NCBI GenBank assembly: GCA_036897095.1
Contig: JAYMSP010000001.1
Coordinates: 118,571 to 182,570, forward strand
Length of the DNA stretch: 64,000 nucleotides
Reading direction: 5' to 3'
DNA from: Plantago elongata
Taxonomy: Eukaryota > Streptophyta > Magnoliopsida > Lamiales > Plantaginaceae
Positions within the stretch are counted from its first letter, which is position 1, and every line of letters starts with the position of its first letter. The notes beneath the pieces are model-generated. The model did not search any database and was not told where the DNA came from. It saw nothing but the letters and a program-made list of their open reading frames with translations. This document shows, in pieces, positions 25,201-36,829 of this stretch. A program made the position numbers and the translations under genes.

Positions 25201-25731
25201 TCCAAGTCCAGTATCAGATATGCTAGTAGTATGAAGGGGAGAAATGGCATACTCATTCCACATTGGTTTTATAGATGTCAATCTAAAATACATCATTTAC
25301 TTGTCTTTCTGTAGATGTATGCAGACTTTCATTATTCGTAATTAAGTAGCTCAGACGTACTGTCATTGCTTTGCATTATGAAAATTAAAAAAAAAAATGG
25401 AAGAACAAGAGGAAATGCCTTTTACAGGTAATCAGAATTAGAAATGCTGTATTTGTTGCCAAAGTTTAGTTATTGTCTTGACAATTTGATTTGTTTGACA
25501 CAATTCTTGATTTCGTTTTGCAGCTTCTGTTGTTTCTAAGCAAGAGCGGCTCAACTTTCTTTCAGGTAATTAATTTTCTTTTCCATCCATGAATCCACTT
25601 CCAGCTTTTATAAGATCATCAAATTCCTGATCTTTCCTTCTCTAATCTCACTCTGTTTGCTCTCAGATTTTGTCCCTGAGAAGGTGAAGGCTGAGGCTGC
25701 TTTAGCACAGATGTCAGAGGCTGGAAAGTAG
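22252..25731 (+). CDS. histone-fold protein, NF-YC10/DPB3-1-like
   Basis: Exons 22252-22734, 24681-24765, 25524-25565 and 25667-25731 encode 224 residues. Residues about 131-200 form an H2A/NF-YC type histone fold (IPINRISRIVRSED, KISQEAIFLINRATEKFL, then CAYVDRKKSISYNHLSSVV). Residues 85-128 are a highly charged Lys/Glu linker with basic blocks that can serve as nuclear localisation signals. The best family is plant NF-YC10/DPB3-1, related to the DPB3/POLE4/CHRAC15 subunits that pair with an NF-YB-like partner in DNA polymerase epsilon or in heat-stress transcription. The first intron is 1.9 kb and contains a SINE. Borders are GT-AG and keep frame. A more general DPB3/CHRAC role remains possible. 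Confidence 0.88.
23831..23915 (+). mobile_element. tRNA-derived SINE copy 2 in the NF-YC10-like intron 1
   Basis: AATGAAGTGCAGCTCAATGG, then TAAGATGCTTCACCTCC (A-box-like), B box GGTTCGAGTC at 23883-23892, and TTAGCCGTTTGAAAAG. The best preserved of three related copies in this window. Confidence 0.65.
24000..24640. other. unusual intronic sequence in the NF-YC10-like intron 1
   Basis: This stretch (GGCGGGATCGGGAAGCC, GGGGCAAATTGGTTATTTACC) differs in composition from the rest of the intron and may be a transposon insertion. No inverted ends or coding sequence were identified. Confidence 0.3.
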
Positions 25732-27077
25732 TGTGTTACATCATGCGATTAACTCAGTATAAAAAACTTTCTGCTGTGTCGGCATTACCTCCATTTAATC
25801 ATGTATAATTGTTGTAGTTCTACCATTCTTACACCTCTCCTCTTCATGAGGTTTATAGAGAGGAGATTGGAAATTTTATGAGTGATTGCCTATGCCTTTG
25901 TACTTTCAATCTCTTCTGACAAGAAAGTTTTACCCTCCAAAATATAGAGAACAGTGACCATTCTTGGAAGTGATCACCTATAGGATATACTTAAACTGAA
26001 ATAAGAATATATTCAGTATTAGTTACATCTCTCTTATTTCCTTAGTATCTTTTTATTGCTTCTCAGATGATATCAGATATCTGTTTTCGATTTAATATAC
26101 TTGCCCGCAACTTGTTTAACTAGCAGGAAACTTATCCGCTTCATATTCCGTGTGATCACAGGAAAATGAAATCGCTGTCTAAGTCCCAAGTATAGGTGAG
26201 AGTTTCTGGCATTGTAGACTCTGCATCAATAGATCCTGGTATTTGTACTTAACCTCTAGATTTGATCCAACGTGTCCAATTTCTTGGAGTCTTAGATTAC
26301 GAATGCTAACCTAGTGTAAGGTTTGTTGTTTCTTATGAGTCTTAGATTTGATATGCCTCGTGTATAAAGAACCACAAATGGACGTCACAATGATGATTCC
26401 CCCTTTTGAGTCTTGAACATTATGTCCGATTTGATCCAAGTAACACTAGATTCTAAGCAATCGGGCATGAATTAGACCATTTTAGACAGAGATCAGAAGA
26501 TCTTGATCGATTAAACCTGGAACAAGGCAAGTTGTGGCTGGAAGAACAATTAGCTAGAATTTAAGGTATGTATTGCAGTAGGTTCCTGATGGTTATATAT
26601 GTAAACCATAAAACACTAGTGAGGTGTAAAAGTTTGTTAGAAGAAAAAAACTCAGCAGGAACAGGCTTTCATCATGTGGAAAGAAAATCCCATTAAAGTA
26701 AGATCTAAGCAACAATAGATATGATCATTATAGTCTTTGTTTCCCTGCATCTTTAAGCAAACAATCTGTTCTGCTTCTGATAAAGGGCAATATATAGCAG
26801 ATGGCTAAAGTGTGAAAATCATATCAATTATTACTGTAACTCTACTTGAACTTGTTACCAAACATGGGAAAAAAGAAAAGAATGATTAGCATTAGAAATG
26901 TTCTTGTAATGTCACTAAAAACATTCATTGATGCAAATACCTTACATTAATCCACTGTGAGCCAATCAATCACTACTAATTACCTGCTAGACCCACTGGG
27001 TTTATGTGAGCTGAGATTCATAATCGTCTTGAAGTGAAGTTTCAACTAAATCTTTGTAACTAGAATTGAAACCTTTT
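25732..27077. other. spacer between the NF-YC10-like and FLA genes
   Basis: 3' UTR of the histone-fold gene and then spacer. I found no other exon, repeat or RNA gene. Confidence 0.5.
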
Positions 27078-27146
27078 ACCAACTTGACAATTATCAGTTT
27101 CCAGCTATATGTCTATAATTGCACCTAAAATACCACCTCACCTAAC
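27078..27146 (+). promoter_or_regulatory. two MYB46-type (SMRE/M46RE) sites upstream of the FLA gene
   Basis: ACCAACT at 27078-27084 and ACCTAAC at 27140-27146 both fit the ACC(A/T)A(A/C)(T/C) element bound by the secondary-wall regulators MYB46/MYB83. They lie about 190 and 130 bases before the ATG. A 7-mer this loose also occurs by chance. Confidence 0.4.
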
Positions 27147-27272
27147 GTTTTTTTGCCCCATAAAACCCCTCTTGTGAGCCTCCTATTGCATCACTTGTTC
27201 CTTCCTTACAACCTTTTCCTCTCAACTTCAATAACCACAGTCCATATCCGAGAAAGAAAGCAAAGAAAAGTA

Positions 27273-27998
27273 ATGGATTACTCACCTTTCACTCTGTCCC
27301 TCACCCTCTTCCTCCTCTTTCAATGCACCGTGGCTCAAGCCCCGGCACCTGGCCCATCAGGTCCGACTAACATAACACAGATCCTCGAAAAGGCCGGTCA
27401 ATTCACGACCCTCATGCGTCTCTTCAGAATCACCCAAGTCGGAGATCAGATCAACACCCAGCTCAATAATTCAAACCAGGGAATGACTGTATTCGCCCCT
27501 ACTGACAACGCATTCACCAACCTGAAATCTGGCACCCTAAACTCTTTATCCGACCAGCAGAAGGTTGCATTGATACAATACCACATATTGCCAACTTTTC
27601 TCTCAATGTCACAATTTCAAACAGTAAGCAATCCCCTGAGGACTCAAGCCGGAAACAGTGCAGCAGGCGAGTTCCCATTAAATGTCACTACTTCCAGCAA
27701 CCAAGTGAACATTTCCACCGGTGTAAATGATGCAACCGTTGCTAACACTATCTACACTGACGGCCAGCTTGCGGTTTATCAAGTCGATCAAGTTCTTCTT
27801 CCTCTAAGTCTATTCGGTGCACCTGCACCTGCCCTTGCTCCCTCCCCGTTGGGATCTAAACCTACAAAAAGATCCGGGGCAGCTGACAGCTCATCATCCG
27901 GTGATGATGCTCCCAATAGCTCCGACGCAGCTGGCCATACAATGCATGGCATGGTAATTGCTCTTGGGATTGCCATGTTTGTAGCAATTCACTTGTGA
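27273..27998 (+). CDS. fasciclin-like arabinogalactan protein, FLA11/FLA12 type
   Basis: An intronless gene of 241 residues. It has a signal peptide (1-22), an AGP-type segment APAPGPSGP, one FAS1 domain at about 32-180 (H1-like TVFAPTDNAF at 72-81, central YHILPT, H2-like NTIYTDGQLAVYQVDQVLLP), a second AGP stretch APAPALAPSP (183-192), a Ser/Asp-rich linker, and a C-terminal hydrophobic tail typical of a GPI-anchor signal. Family members of this single-FAS1 group sit at the plasma membrane/wall interface and act in secondary-wall mechanics. The frame is open upstream to 27153, but MDYSPFTLSL gives the proper signal peptide and length (FLA11 is about 246), so that ATG is chosen. Confidence 0.94.
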   Translation: MDYSPFTLSLTLFLLFQCTVAQAPAPGPSGPTNITQILEKAGQFTTLMRLFRITQVGDQINTQLNNSNQGMTVFAPTDNAFTNLKSGTLNSLSDQQKVALIQYHILPTFLSMSQFQTVSNPLRTQAGNSAAGEFPLNVTTSSNQVNISTGVNDATVANTIYTDGQLAVYQVDQVLLPLSLFGAPAPALAPSPLGSKPTKRSGAADSSSSGDDAPNSSDAAGHTMHGMVIALGIAMFVAIHL

Positions 27999-28426
27999 CG
28001 AAATGAATCGGATATAAAATTTGGGCCGATATATTATTTGATATTTTGGGATGGGTTTGGGTTGAATTGGATTAATTGATGGGTGGATAATATATGGGCT
28101 GAGTGATGAACTTTAAATAATCGTTTGGTTATCATGTTGGGCTTAGTTTGATTTTGCAAGAGATCCAGGAGAACATGTGGTTTTGTAATGTTGAGTTATC
28201 CATCGATTTTATATTGAAATTCAGTTGTGTGTACATCATTTTATTCATTGTGTATTAATAGTACTACTACTATCACGTTCGGAATATATTCGCAGGTCAG
28301 ATAAACCATGTGCCGTTGATTGTTGTTATAATATATGGATTCTTGTTGTTTGTTCTTAGAATATGTAAATATTGTTTATAACTTAGATTGTAACTCAAGA
28401 CATTTATTCTGATACGTAATTAAATT
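27999..28426. other. FLA 3' UTR and spacer
   Basis: 3' UTR and AT-rich flank; nothing else identified. Confidence 0.5.
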
Positions 28427-28653
28427 ATACTTCATCCGTCCCATTTGAAATGAAACATATCTCAAATGCACGGTTTAAAAAAAATATGTAGGATGGTTAA
28501 TAATGAATTTGAGATAGAAAAGTATATGCGAGTCCAATAATATATGGTTGAAAATGAGTCGTATTGTAGGATTATTTTCATATATGAAAAGTTGTTTCAC
28601 TTTGATGGGACGTTAGAAAAGTGAAAAATTGTTTCACTCCAATCGGGAGTATA
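28427..28653. mobile_element. Stowaway-like MITE
   Basis: Begins TACTTCATCCGTCCCATTTG and ends CACTCCAATCGGGAGTATA, imperfect terminal inverted repeats of the CTCCGTCCC class. The interior repeats GTTTCACT near both ends. Confidence 0.55.
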
Positions 28654-30399
28654 CGTAATTGAAAATATATGAAGGATCCCCTCAAGGAAAAAAAAATGAT
28701 ATGTTAAGGGATGTTCATGTAAAATTTCCAATTTTAAATGCTCATGTACACAATTACTCCTATGATTTTCAGTTTGCATCGTCCTTCAATATATATGATG
28801 AATTAACGTACGTACAAGTTACTAAAAGATAGAACAAAGAAACAAGAAAGAAGGAAAAGTAACTTGTACATAAAAAATACACACGTATGAAATGATAAAT
28901 AAAAAAATATTGTGAAAAGGATTCACAAATTAACTATATTCATTTTATATATTTTACGTTCAAATTACTTAATTGTGATCGTCACAATTGTGCATACAAC
29001 GAAACATGGCTCACCGATAAATTGCAATCTATTGATTAAAATACAAATTGCAATCTCAATACACCCTTTTAATTTGCGGAATAATGTTGTTGCAAAATCT
29101 AAGATTTTAATCTATAAATATAAATATAATTAGTCATGAACATTCTTAAACCTACGAGCATATTCAAGCTTGGATGAGGGGTACACCTCAGCCCTCTCTT
29201 AATAGTAGTAATGTGGTAGAAAAAAAGAAAACAGATTTATGATATTAATAAGTTAAAATCTAGTATGGTTACTAAAGATATTTATTCGGAGTTATAGTTA
29301 AATGCAGGGGTGGACCTTGGGAGAGGGAGGGGCGAGCGCCCCCAACCCCATAATATTATTTTATTAGTAATATTTTTAAAAATTTTAAATTCTGACTCCA
29401 ACCCTTGAAAAATAGTTTCGTCCCCCTTTAAAATTGAAATCATGCGTCCGCTCCTGACTGAGTGCAATATAAATATGGCTTTGTGGTACATCTTCAAGTC
29501 TCATTGTGCCATTTCTTTACTCTTGTCTAAACTTAGAGTAATTTCTTCCATTTAATATAAATTTATAAATTTATTCGTATAAATCAGATCCAACTAAAAT
29601 TTTACAACACGTGTATAATTTCAACCTAACTAATTATTTTTTCTAAATCCGCCGTGGTCCAAACCTGAATCTGAAACAAACCTTACAAATTTTTACATTT
29701 TCACTTCATTAAATGTGGTAATGCACGACATATGACACTATATATTTTGTCCCAAAATTATGAATTTAAAATGAATAAAGTACCTAAATCATTTGTAAAC
29801 GACACATTAATAATCTCGGTTTGCCAAACTTTAAAAACAAACTCCAACACATTCGATCGATTGTTGTAATAACATAAGATAATAATTGGTTAGAATGAGA
29901 TGGAATAATTATATTCCTTATTCAAAATTGGACATGCACGACAAATTAACATTTCACTGAACCCAATACCCAGTAATTATATAATCACAGTCTCACAGTA
30001 ATTTTTGTGGCCCAAAATCCAAACAGTTTACAGAAAGGCAAAATAATTAAATAAATAGAGACACCAAAAAAAACTTTCTACATGCAGTAACACCATATTT
30101 TTATTTTTAGCCTTGTGATTGCCAACTGCCAAGTCAATTTTTGTCACGTCCCTTACCATGCAGTAGTGGGCTCACCCCCCCTTCTGACAGTCACAAGATC
30201 TCTTCTGTTTCAAAACCCTGCTGCAGACAGTACTACCCCCTCTTTGGTGCTATCCCTTTCTCTTCCCATTTTGCCCCTACTCCAATTTATTTCGTCCCAA
30301 CTTGTCACGGTTTATGTCACACTTCATGTCGCAATAATGTTGTAAGTTTTAAACTCTGGTTAATGCACTTACTGCGTCTTCAGATGATATGGAAAGTTC
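28654..30399. other. convergent spacer with possible transposon debris
   Basis: Contains a GC-richer block at 29306-29350 (GGACCTTGGGAGAGGGAGGG, GCGCCCCCAACCCC), a composition often seen at ends of degraded plant transposons. No coding sequence is supported. The right part is the 3' flank of the IDD gene. Confidence 0.4.
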
Positions 30400-32421
30400 T
30401 CACTGATTCCTGGCGTAGTGACTCATGTTCATAGCATTGGATCCCATTGATGCGAAATTCTCGAGTTCATTCTCCTCGTTCGCTCCCACTCCGAGGAAGT
30501 CCCTTGTGAGACCACTCTCGCCTTCGATTCCACTACTAGGCATGCCCAAAAGGTCTGAATTTCGAGAAGTGGAGGCGGAAGCTGCACCTAGAAGTCCATT
30601 CATGTTATCGGCTTTGCAATGATTTTGGGGGCCGTCGTTCCTGTTCATGAAATTGCCAAGGTTCGAGAAAGATGAACTCATTAGGCCAAAACCGCTAGTG
30701 CCATACATGGAAGAGCTATTGTTTCTTGTTGATCCCATCTGAGCTGCTTTTTGGAGCAAAGCAGTCGCGGACATCGGAGCCGAGGACAAATTCGTCATTT
30801 CAAGCTGACCCTTGTTATTGCTGTTGTTACTGTAGTACATTGAACTTATTGCTTCAGACAAGTTCCCTTTGTTCTCTTGTTCCTCCTTTAAAACTCTTAA
30901 TTGGGAACTATTAATGTTCCCTTCATGACCAAATGATCCCTCTTGTCCTCTACTCATCCACTGTGAGTTACTATTAGCCATTTGGACTAATTCAGGCAAG
31001 AAATTGGCATTTGATGAACTTGGTGTTCCAATGTTGCTGAGGTGATGCTGATGAGGATTTGGATTCTCTAGCCATACTGGAAGTCTTGGCTTTTGCAAAT
31101 CAAGATTCAACTGATTTTCTTGCTCTAGCCCTCCAAGATCCGGCCTGAACATAGTCGAAAATTGAGACGGACCCGCATTTTGTAGGCTGCTTAGCCCTCC
31201 GCCCATTAGCTCATTTCTGAAGTTCAAATTCGTCGATGCAACCGGATTGAATCTCACATTTTCCTCAGCTAGTGCATCACAAAATGCCCTATGCGTGATG
31301 AAGCTATCCTTCCTATTTTACATACAAACAAATTAATCAACAATTAGCTTCACTGGCTACGAAATCTATAGTCACAAGTGTCACATTCCATTCACATTTA
31401 CATAGATTCACATATCACAAATGATGCAAATAAATTCAGATCAAGTGTCGCATGCACTATATTCGTGCTAGTCGAAATCCAAATGTACATAGATACAAAC
31501 ACTAGTGAGAAATAACACATAAAGTGCACATTTTTCGGAAATAAGGGAGAGTACAACACCATTTTGTAGCATAAGATTTAAGCTGTAATTTGTTATCATT
31601 GGAGTAACACAAATGATAAATGATACAAGTAGAAACCACATTAAATCCAGGTGAATATGTTAGTAGCATATCATATGAAAGCATTTAATTGATATATACA
31701 TCAACCTTAATCATACAAAAATCTTGTAATAAATGCAATATATAGCTGTAAATGAAACATAGATACCTGGAGAAGAGAGTTCCACAGTCACATTTATACT
31801 CCCTAGTCCCACAAATCTTGCTATGAGCTTTCCAGTCAGATTGTACAGCATACTTCTTGGAACACTTCTCACACTTCCATTTCTTCTCACCATGTTTCCT
31901 ACTGAAATGCTTCTTGATCCCGGTCAAGTCGCCTAACGCCCTGGAAGGGTCGTGGTGCACGCAGCTCTTTTCGGGGCAAATGTACACTTTCTTCTTTATC
32001 ACGTCTTTGTTGCTTCGCTGCTTGAGCTTCCACGGAAGGTTATGACCTCGTCGATGGAGCTGCAGGTTTTGGTCCCTTTGGAAACCCTTGTTGCAAATCT
32101 CACATATGAATCGGTTTGTCGCCATTAGCGATTTGGGCGATAGAGCTATCACTTCAGCATCTGGATCTACTCATTTAGAAAAATAAATAGAAACAGTTAA
32201 TTTAGATGTTCATTCAATATAATAAATCAAGAAGTATAGTAACAAAATCAAACGTATAAAATTCAACAGGACGCGCACGTACCAGGAGTTCCTGGAAGAT
32301 TGCGCTTACGCTTGTTCGGGTTGGGGTTAGGGTTTGGATTCGAGTTCGGGTTGGGGTTAGGATCTTGGATCAAGCCCCTGATGGATGATGGAACTGAAGA
32401 GAGCATTTCATCAGACATCAT
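30400..32421 (-). CDS. INDETERMINATE-domain (IDD) C2H2 zinc-finger transcription factor
   Basis: Exons 32283-32421, 31767-32166 and 30400-31312 encode 483 residues. A Pro-Asn dipeptide run (about 21-36) precedes the basic NLS NKRKRN. The ID domain has two C2H2 fingers (first: C68, C71, H84, H88) and two C2HC fingers (WKCEKCSKKYAVQSDWKAH and YKCDCGTLFSRKDSFITH), all metal ligands present. C-terminal motifs MSATALLQKAAQMG (360-373) and LTRDFLGVG (448-456) are those of the JACKDAW/IDD4-IDD5-type subgroup. Such factors bind DNA and partner with GRAS proteins (SCR, SHR, DELLA) in root patterning and metabolism. Two ATGs are adjacent; the outer is annotated. The exact IDD number is not assigned. 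Confidence 0.95.
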
Positions 32422-32810
32422 TTTTGTTTGTTAGCTTTGTTTTGTGATGAAATGAAGGGTGAAATGGAATAAGTAGTAGGATGGAAATGTTTGATGAGCT
32501 GAGAAAAAGGTGAAAGAAGCAGTAGGTGTGTGTAGGTAGAAAAGAACAAAGGATTTTGCTGAAAATAGGTAGAGGAGGCTCAGGAATTTGAGGGATAGAT
32601 TCTCCAAAAGCAATAAAGAGAGAAGAGAGAGAGAAGTAGAGAGTGTGAGTGAGTGAGTTCAATTATATTGCATCATCATCATCAATATCATCAACAGCAG
32701 CATGGCTTGTTGTTTTGAATGCATGAGTAAGGAAAAGCAGAAGCATTAAATGCCATCAAACTCATGAAATGGAACCTAGCTACCAGCTACCAAGCTCATC
32801 AACAGATTGA

Positions 32811-32925
32811 GAAAGAAAGAAAGAAAGAAACAATACTGATGGAAGTTAAGCAAGAAGATGAAGAAGAAGAAGAAGATTGAATATGACTACTAATAATTTT
32901 ATTTCTTTCTTTCTTTGTTTGTTTC
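32811..32925. repeat. microsatellites upstream of the IDD gene
   Basis: A (GAAA)n run at about 32811-32829, a (GAA)n run at about 32854-32877 and a (CTTT)n run near 32904-32917. They are purine/pyrimidine-asymmetric and lie in the IDD promoter region. Confidence 0.8.
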
Positions 32926-33406
32926 TCTTCTTATCTTAACATGGCTGGCTTGGCTGCTGCATCTCTAAGAGTCGGTCAGCCTTAAGACTCAGATGGACCA
33001 CTGTCTTTCTCTCTCTCAATATTAGAAAATTTGTTTAATATATTAAAATTCAAATATTTCACACTAAATATTACTAATTAAGTCAAAATTACAGTTATCT
33101 AATTATCGGCGTATTAAATTTGGATAAATACAAATAAAATATACAAAAACTATCAGAATTTGCCAAAAAAAAAAAAATCACAATTTACAATATGAAGAAT
33201 GGATTTCCCACTAAATCTCTATAATACATAATCTTCTTTTTATATATTATACATGATTAACATACAAACCACTTGATATGAGTATGGTACAATGTATTGG
33301 ATCATTATAAATCACTACAACATCATACATCATAGAAAAATTTGAAAAGGTAAATTAATGAACCAATTTCCAATATTGAAGTCCCATATCTGTATTTTCA
33401 TTTTAA
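32926..33406. other. spacer
   Basis: AT-rich promoter-side spacer of the IDD gene with no other recognisable feature. Confidence 0.5.
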
Positions 33407-33722
33407 GGAAATGAATAAATGAGACATTTCAGATATCGGAAACTCATAACTTTTGCGGTTATAGTTTAAAGACTCTGGATATTTTTTTTTATAGGAAATG
33501 ATTAATAAGATGTTTCAGATATCGAAAACTCATAACTTTTGCGGTTGTAATTTAAGGACTCTAAATAATTTTTATAAAGGAAATGACTAAATGAGATGTT
33601 TCGAATATCGGAAACTCAAATTTTTTACGATTGTAATTTAAGGACTCTCAAGAATTTTTTGAAGGAAATGAATAAATGAGATGTTCGGAGTATCAAAAAT
33701 TCATAACTTTTGCGGTTGTACA
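33407..33722. repeat. tandem repeat of 85-87 bp units, about 3.7 copies
   Basis: Units start at 33407, 33494, 33579 and 33664, each beginning GGAAATGA.TAA and containing ATATCGGAAACTCATAAC, TTTTGCGGTTGTA and TTTAAGGACTCT. The last unit is cut off after GCGGTTGTA. Divergence is modest, so the array is fairly young. No open frame runs through it. Confidence 0.85.
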
Positions 33723-35218
33723 TTATTTTGGGACTATGAATAAGTATGTTAACCAAATAAAATGAAGAAATAAAATTGGTTAGTGGATATTAAAATTGGA
33801 GATATAATTAATTAAAGATGGAAAAGTTGAGAAATATATGTGCTTCGTCGTTATACTATATGATATAAAATAATCTTTTACCGTTTCAAAATAAAAAAAG
33901 AGGTTTTTGATAAATGGTGTTGTAATTTTATGATGGAATGAAATTTGGAATGTCTATTGAAGGTGGGTATTTAGTAGCGGGATATAGAAAGTGATTTTAT
34001 AGAAAATTATTTTTTTGGTTTAGTAAATTATTAATTGTACATGTCACGTCAAAGTATTAACGTAATTTGATAAATTCAGTAGTTGGCAATGTGAAGGGAA
34101 AGAATATAATTTGGAGGAGCTAGTCTTATTTGAAGAATTTTGAAGAGTCTTGTAAACGAATTAATTAACCACATAGATATAAGTAGAGATACTGCATGAT
34201 ATTTATATACTACCACTAGATGGCCAAAATACTTATATTAGTAATTAATTCTGGACCAGAAGAATTTAAAAATGATTCTATGCCAGTGTACTGAATTTAA
34301 ATAAATCATGTAGACAGGCCAAGAATGTTTTTAACATTGAAGCTAAACTTGACCACAAGTCTCATGATTCTATGTTCATTGGTTCAATACTGGAGTGTGG
34401 TGATTTAATTTATTCTAGTATAGTGTTAGTCTCCTAGTAGTTAAAATTTGATTGTGATTATTCGAGACTTGTTATGAATTGAATTACATATAATTAACTT
34501 CAAACTTTTTTAGACGTCATTTATAACAGCATAGAACATTTTGTTGACACTCATATAGAATATTCAAATGATAATTTAACTCATACTAGAAGAAAAGATG
34601 TAATTATTTAGAAAATTTTCACTTATGTCCTCTCTGTTCAAGTGTGAGAACATTTTGGTGTCAACGTAACCTACAAGAGTATAAATGATTTTGGAATCGA
34701 ATATTTAAGGGCACGTGCAAAATGTTATTTTTCTAAGTCTCTTACCTCCGAACAGTCTTGCATCTGGTGTAGTTATGAAGTTTGAAGTTTGGTGATCACT
34801 TTGGTTGAGACTTTTTGAAGTCCGGGATGTTAATGATTCACGTTGATATCGCTCCTCTTGATGGTTTCGTTTGGTCTCGGATTCGGGTTGTGAAGCCGTG
34901 AGTTTTGGAGTGAAAACTTGAGTCCCGTTAAGCCTATCATTACTATTTATTGGTTTGGACATGGGGTTTCTTTTTGTATTGGTAGGAAGACATTGTAAAG
35001 GTTGTAGATGTAATTTGGGACTTGATCCTGAGCATTTCTTATGCTTTTGTAAACTCTAAGCTTATTAATATAATTTTTTACTATTCCAAAGAGAAAGTTT
35101 GAGAATTGGGGATTCGATCACTAGTACGCATCTAAAGGTTATTGATGCAAATCTTGTGAGAACCATACCCTTTTAAAGGTCATTTAATTAATTAATTGGA
35201 TTGTAAAATTAAGTAAAC
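33723..35218. other. spacer before the copia element
   Basis: AT-rich spacer. The GC-richer stretch at about 34720-34960 has an open frame without recognisable homology and is not called a gene. Confidence 0.4.
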
Positions 35219-35419
35219 TGTCAGAGTTTTGGGGGTTTTTCGAACATTTTGCTGGAGTTAAAGGATCTTTTTGCAATTATTAGAAGGTTTGGTTACAAAG
35301 AATAGGAGAAAACGTAATATACTGGAGTAAGTAGTATCGTATTTTTACCTGAGCCGTTAGATCGATTATTTCTGTTACAATCGGGCGGATGCTGCTTGTA
35401 TGGCGGTTATCTCATCTTC
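35219..35419 (+). repeat. 5' LTR remnant of the copia element
   Basis: Matches the first part of the 3' LTR through GTTATCTCATCTTC, then stops abruptly at the internal deletion junction. Confidence 0.88.
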
Positions 35420-35484
35420 ACATGCATGAATGTAAGCCTAGTAGTATACCACTGGCACAACATGTCAAATTGTACTTGATCACT

Positions 35485-36190
35485 CACCTAAAACACCAGA
35501 GCAGGTGGAGTGTATAAAGAGAATCCGTTATGCAAATGATATAGGAAGCATCATGTATGTTATGGTCTGCATGCAGTAGACCTGATGTTGCTTATACTAT
35601 CAGTGTCACTAGCAGACATGTTTAGTCCTGGAGTGTATCACTGGGAAGGCGTTAAATGCATACTGAGGTATTTGAAGGGATCCAATGGAGTTGGTATAAG
35701 GTTCTGCAGGAATGAAAAGTGGTCTGCAGATCCAATTATAGGATATGTACGTGGATGTTGATTATGCACCTAATCTAGATAATAGAATATCTCATTCAGG
35801 GCACATTTTCACACTGTTTGGTTCAACTATAAGCTAAAAATCAAACCTTCAGAGTTTAGTTGCATAGTCTACGACTGAGTCAGAGTATATGTCAATTACA
35901 TAAGCAGTAAAGAAGGTTTGTGGTTGAAAGGCATATTGGAAGAGTTTGGTTTCTTTCAGGAAACTGTAACTATCTTAAGTGATAGTCAGAGTGCAATCTT
36001 CTTGTCTAAACATGAAATGTTCCATGAGAGATCAAAGCACATTGATGTAAGGTTGCATTCTATGAGGGATATTATGGAGAAAGGAGAAGTTAAGGTCAAC
36101 AAGGTGTCAACATTGGATAATGATGCAAATATGCTAACAAAGTCATTGATACCTTCTAAGTTCTTGAATTGTTTGAACTTACCAACAAGT
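35485..36190 (+). pseudogene. copia reverse transcriptase/RNase H remnant
   Basis: Translation in shifting frames gives KRIRYANDIGSIMYVMVC (end of RT), then a broken stretch with stops, then GYVDVDYAPNLDNRISHSGH-like RNase H sequence and an open piece at 35918-36235 with SDSQSAIFLSKHEMFHERSK and ANMLTKSL, typical copia C-terminus. Multiple stop codons and frameshifts make it non-functional. Confidence 0.85.
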
Positions 36191-36302
36191 GATTGGTGTA
36201 GCACAGGGTGTTGGGGCTGTTATCATGTGAGTTGATAGCAGCGAATAAGAGAGTGTGTTGAAGTATTAATATTTCTGAAATACTTCTCAACAAGGTGGAG
36301 GT

Positions 36303-36829
36303 TGTTAGAGTTTTGGGGGTGTTTCGAATATTTTGCTGGAGTTGAAGGATCTATTTGCAATTATTAGAAGGGTTGGTTACAAAGAATAGGAGAAAACGTA
36401 ATATACTGGAGTAAGTAGTATCGCATTTTTATCTGAGCCGTTGGATCGATTTCTGTTACAATCGGACGGATGTTGCTTGTCTGGCGGTTATCTCATCTTC
36501 TTCGAGTATGAAACAGAGCAGAGGGATGAGCTAGTTCATCACCCAAAATCTATCCATTTCCTGTATTTTCGTTCTCTAGTTTTGAGGTGGTTATTGTAAG
36601 TTGTTGTTGTGAGTGTAATATGTTGAATTCGGAGCTGTAATTCGATTGATATTCTCTGTAATAAGTTGTAGTGGGAAGACACCGAAGTAATAAAGTTTCT
36701 GATTCTCCGTGGATGCAGTTTTGAATTTATCCGATCGAACCACGTAAATTACTTTGTGTCTTTGAAAATTGATCGTTTGTGTTTACGTTCGATTACTTGC
36801 TTGTGGGGTGATTGATCGGAAATTTAACA
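36303..36829 (+). repeat. 3' LTR of the copia element
   Basis: Begins TGTTAGAG right after the purine-rich tract and ends AACA; about 527 bp. The TG...CA ends fit the LTR class. Confidence 0.88.

Larger units (their letters stand above)
35219..36829 (+). mobile_element. internally deleted Ty1/copia LTR retrotransposon with target-site duplication
   Basis: The element starts TGTCAGAG at 35219 and ends TTTAACA at 36829, flanked on both sides by TAAAC (35214-35218 and 36830-36834), the 5-bp target-site duplication. The 5' LTR is truncated: only about 201 bp (35219-35419) remain, and the 3' half, primer-binding site, gag, protease, integrase and most of the reverse transcriptase are gone. Residual RT/RNase H sequence and a polypurine tract (near 36291-36301) precede the full 3' LTR. 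Over the shared 201 bp I count 12 substitutions and one 3-bp gap between LTRs, implying an old insertion. Confidence 0.9.

Noticed and set aside
27153-27272. N-terminal extension of the FLA protein
   Set aside because: The downstream ATG gives a clean signal peptide and family-normal length.
33407-33722. CRISPR-like array
   Set aside because: Units are contiguous and diverge throughout, with no unique spacers, and the genome is eukaryotic.
34705-34962. 85-codon minus-strand frame
   Set aside because: No homology or hydrophobic/structural pattern; a chance frame in slightly GC-richer DNA.
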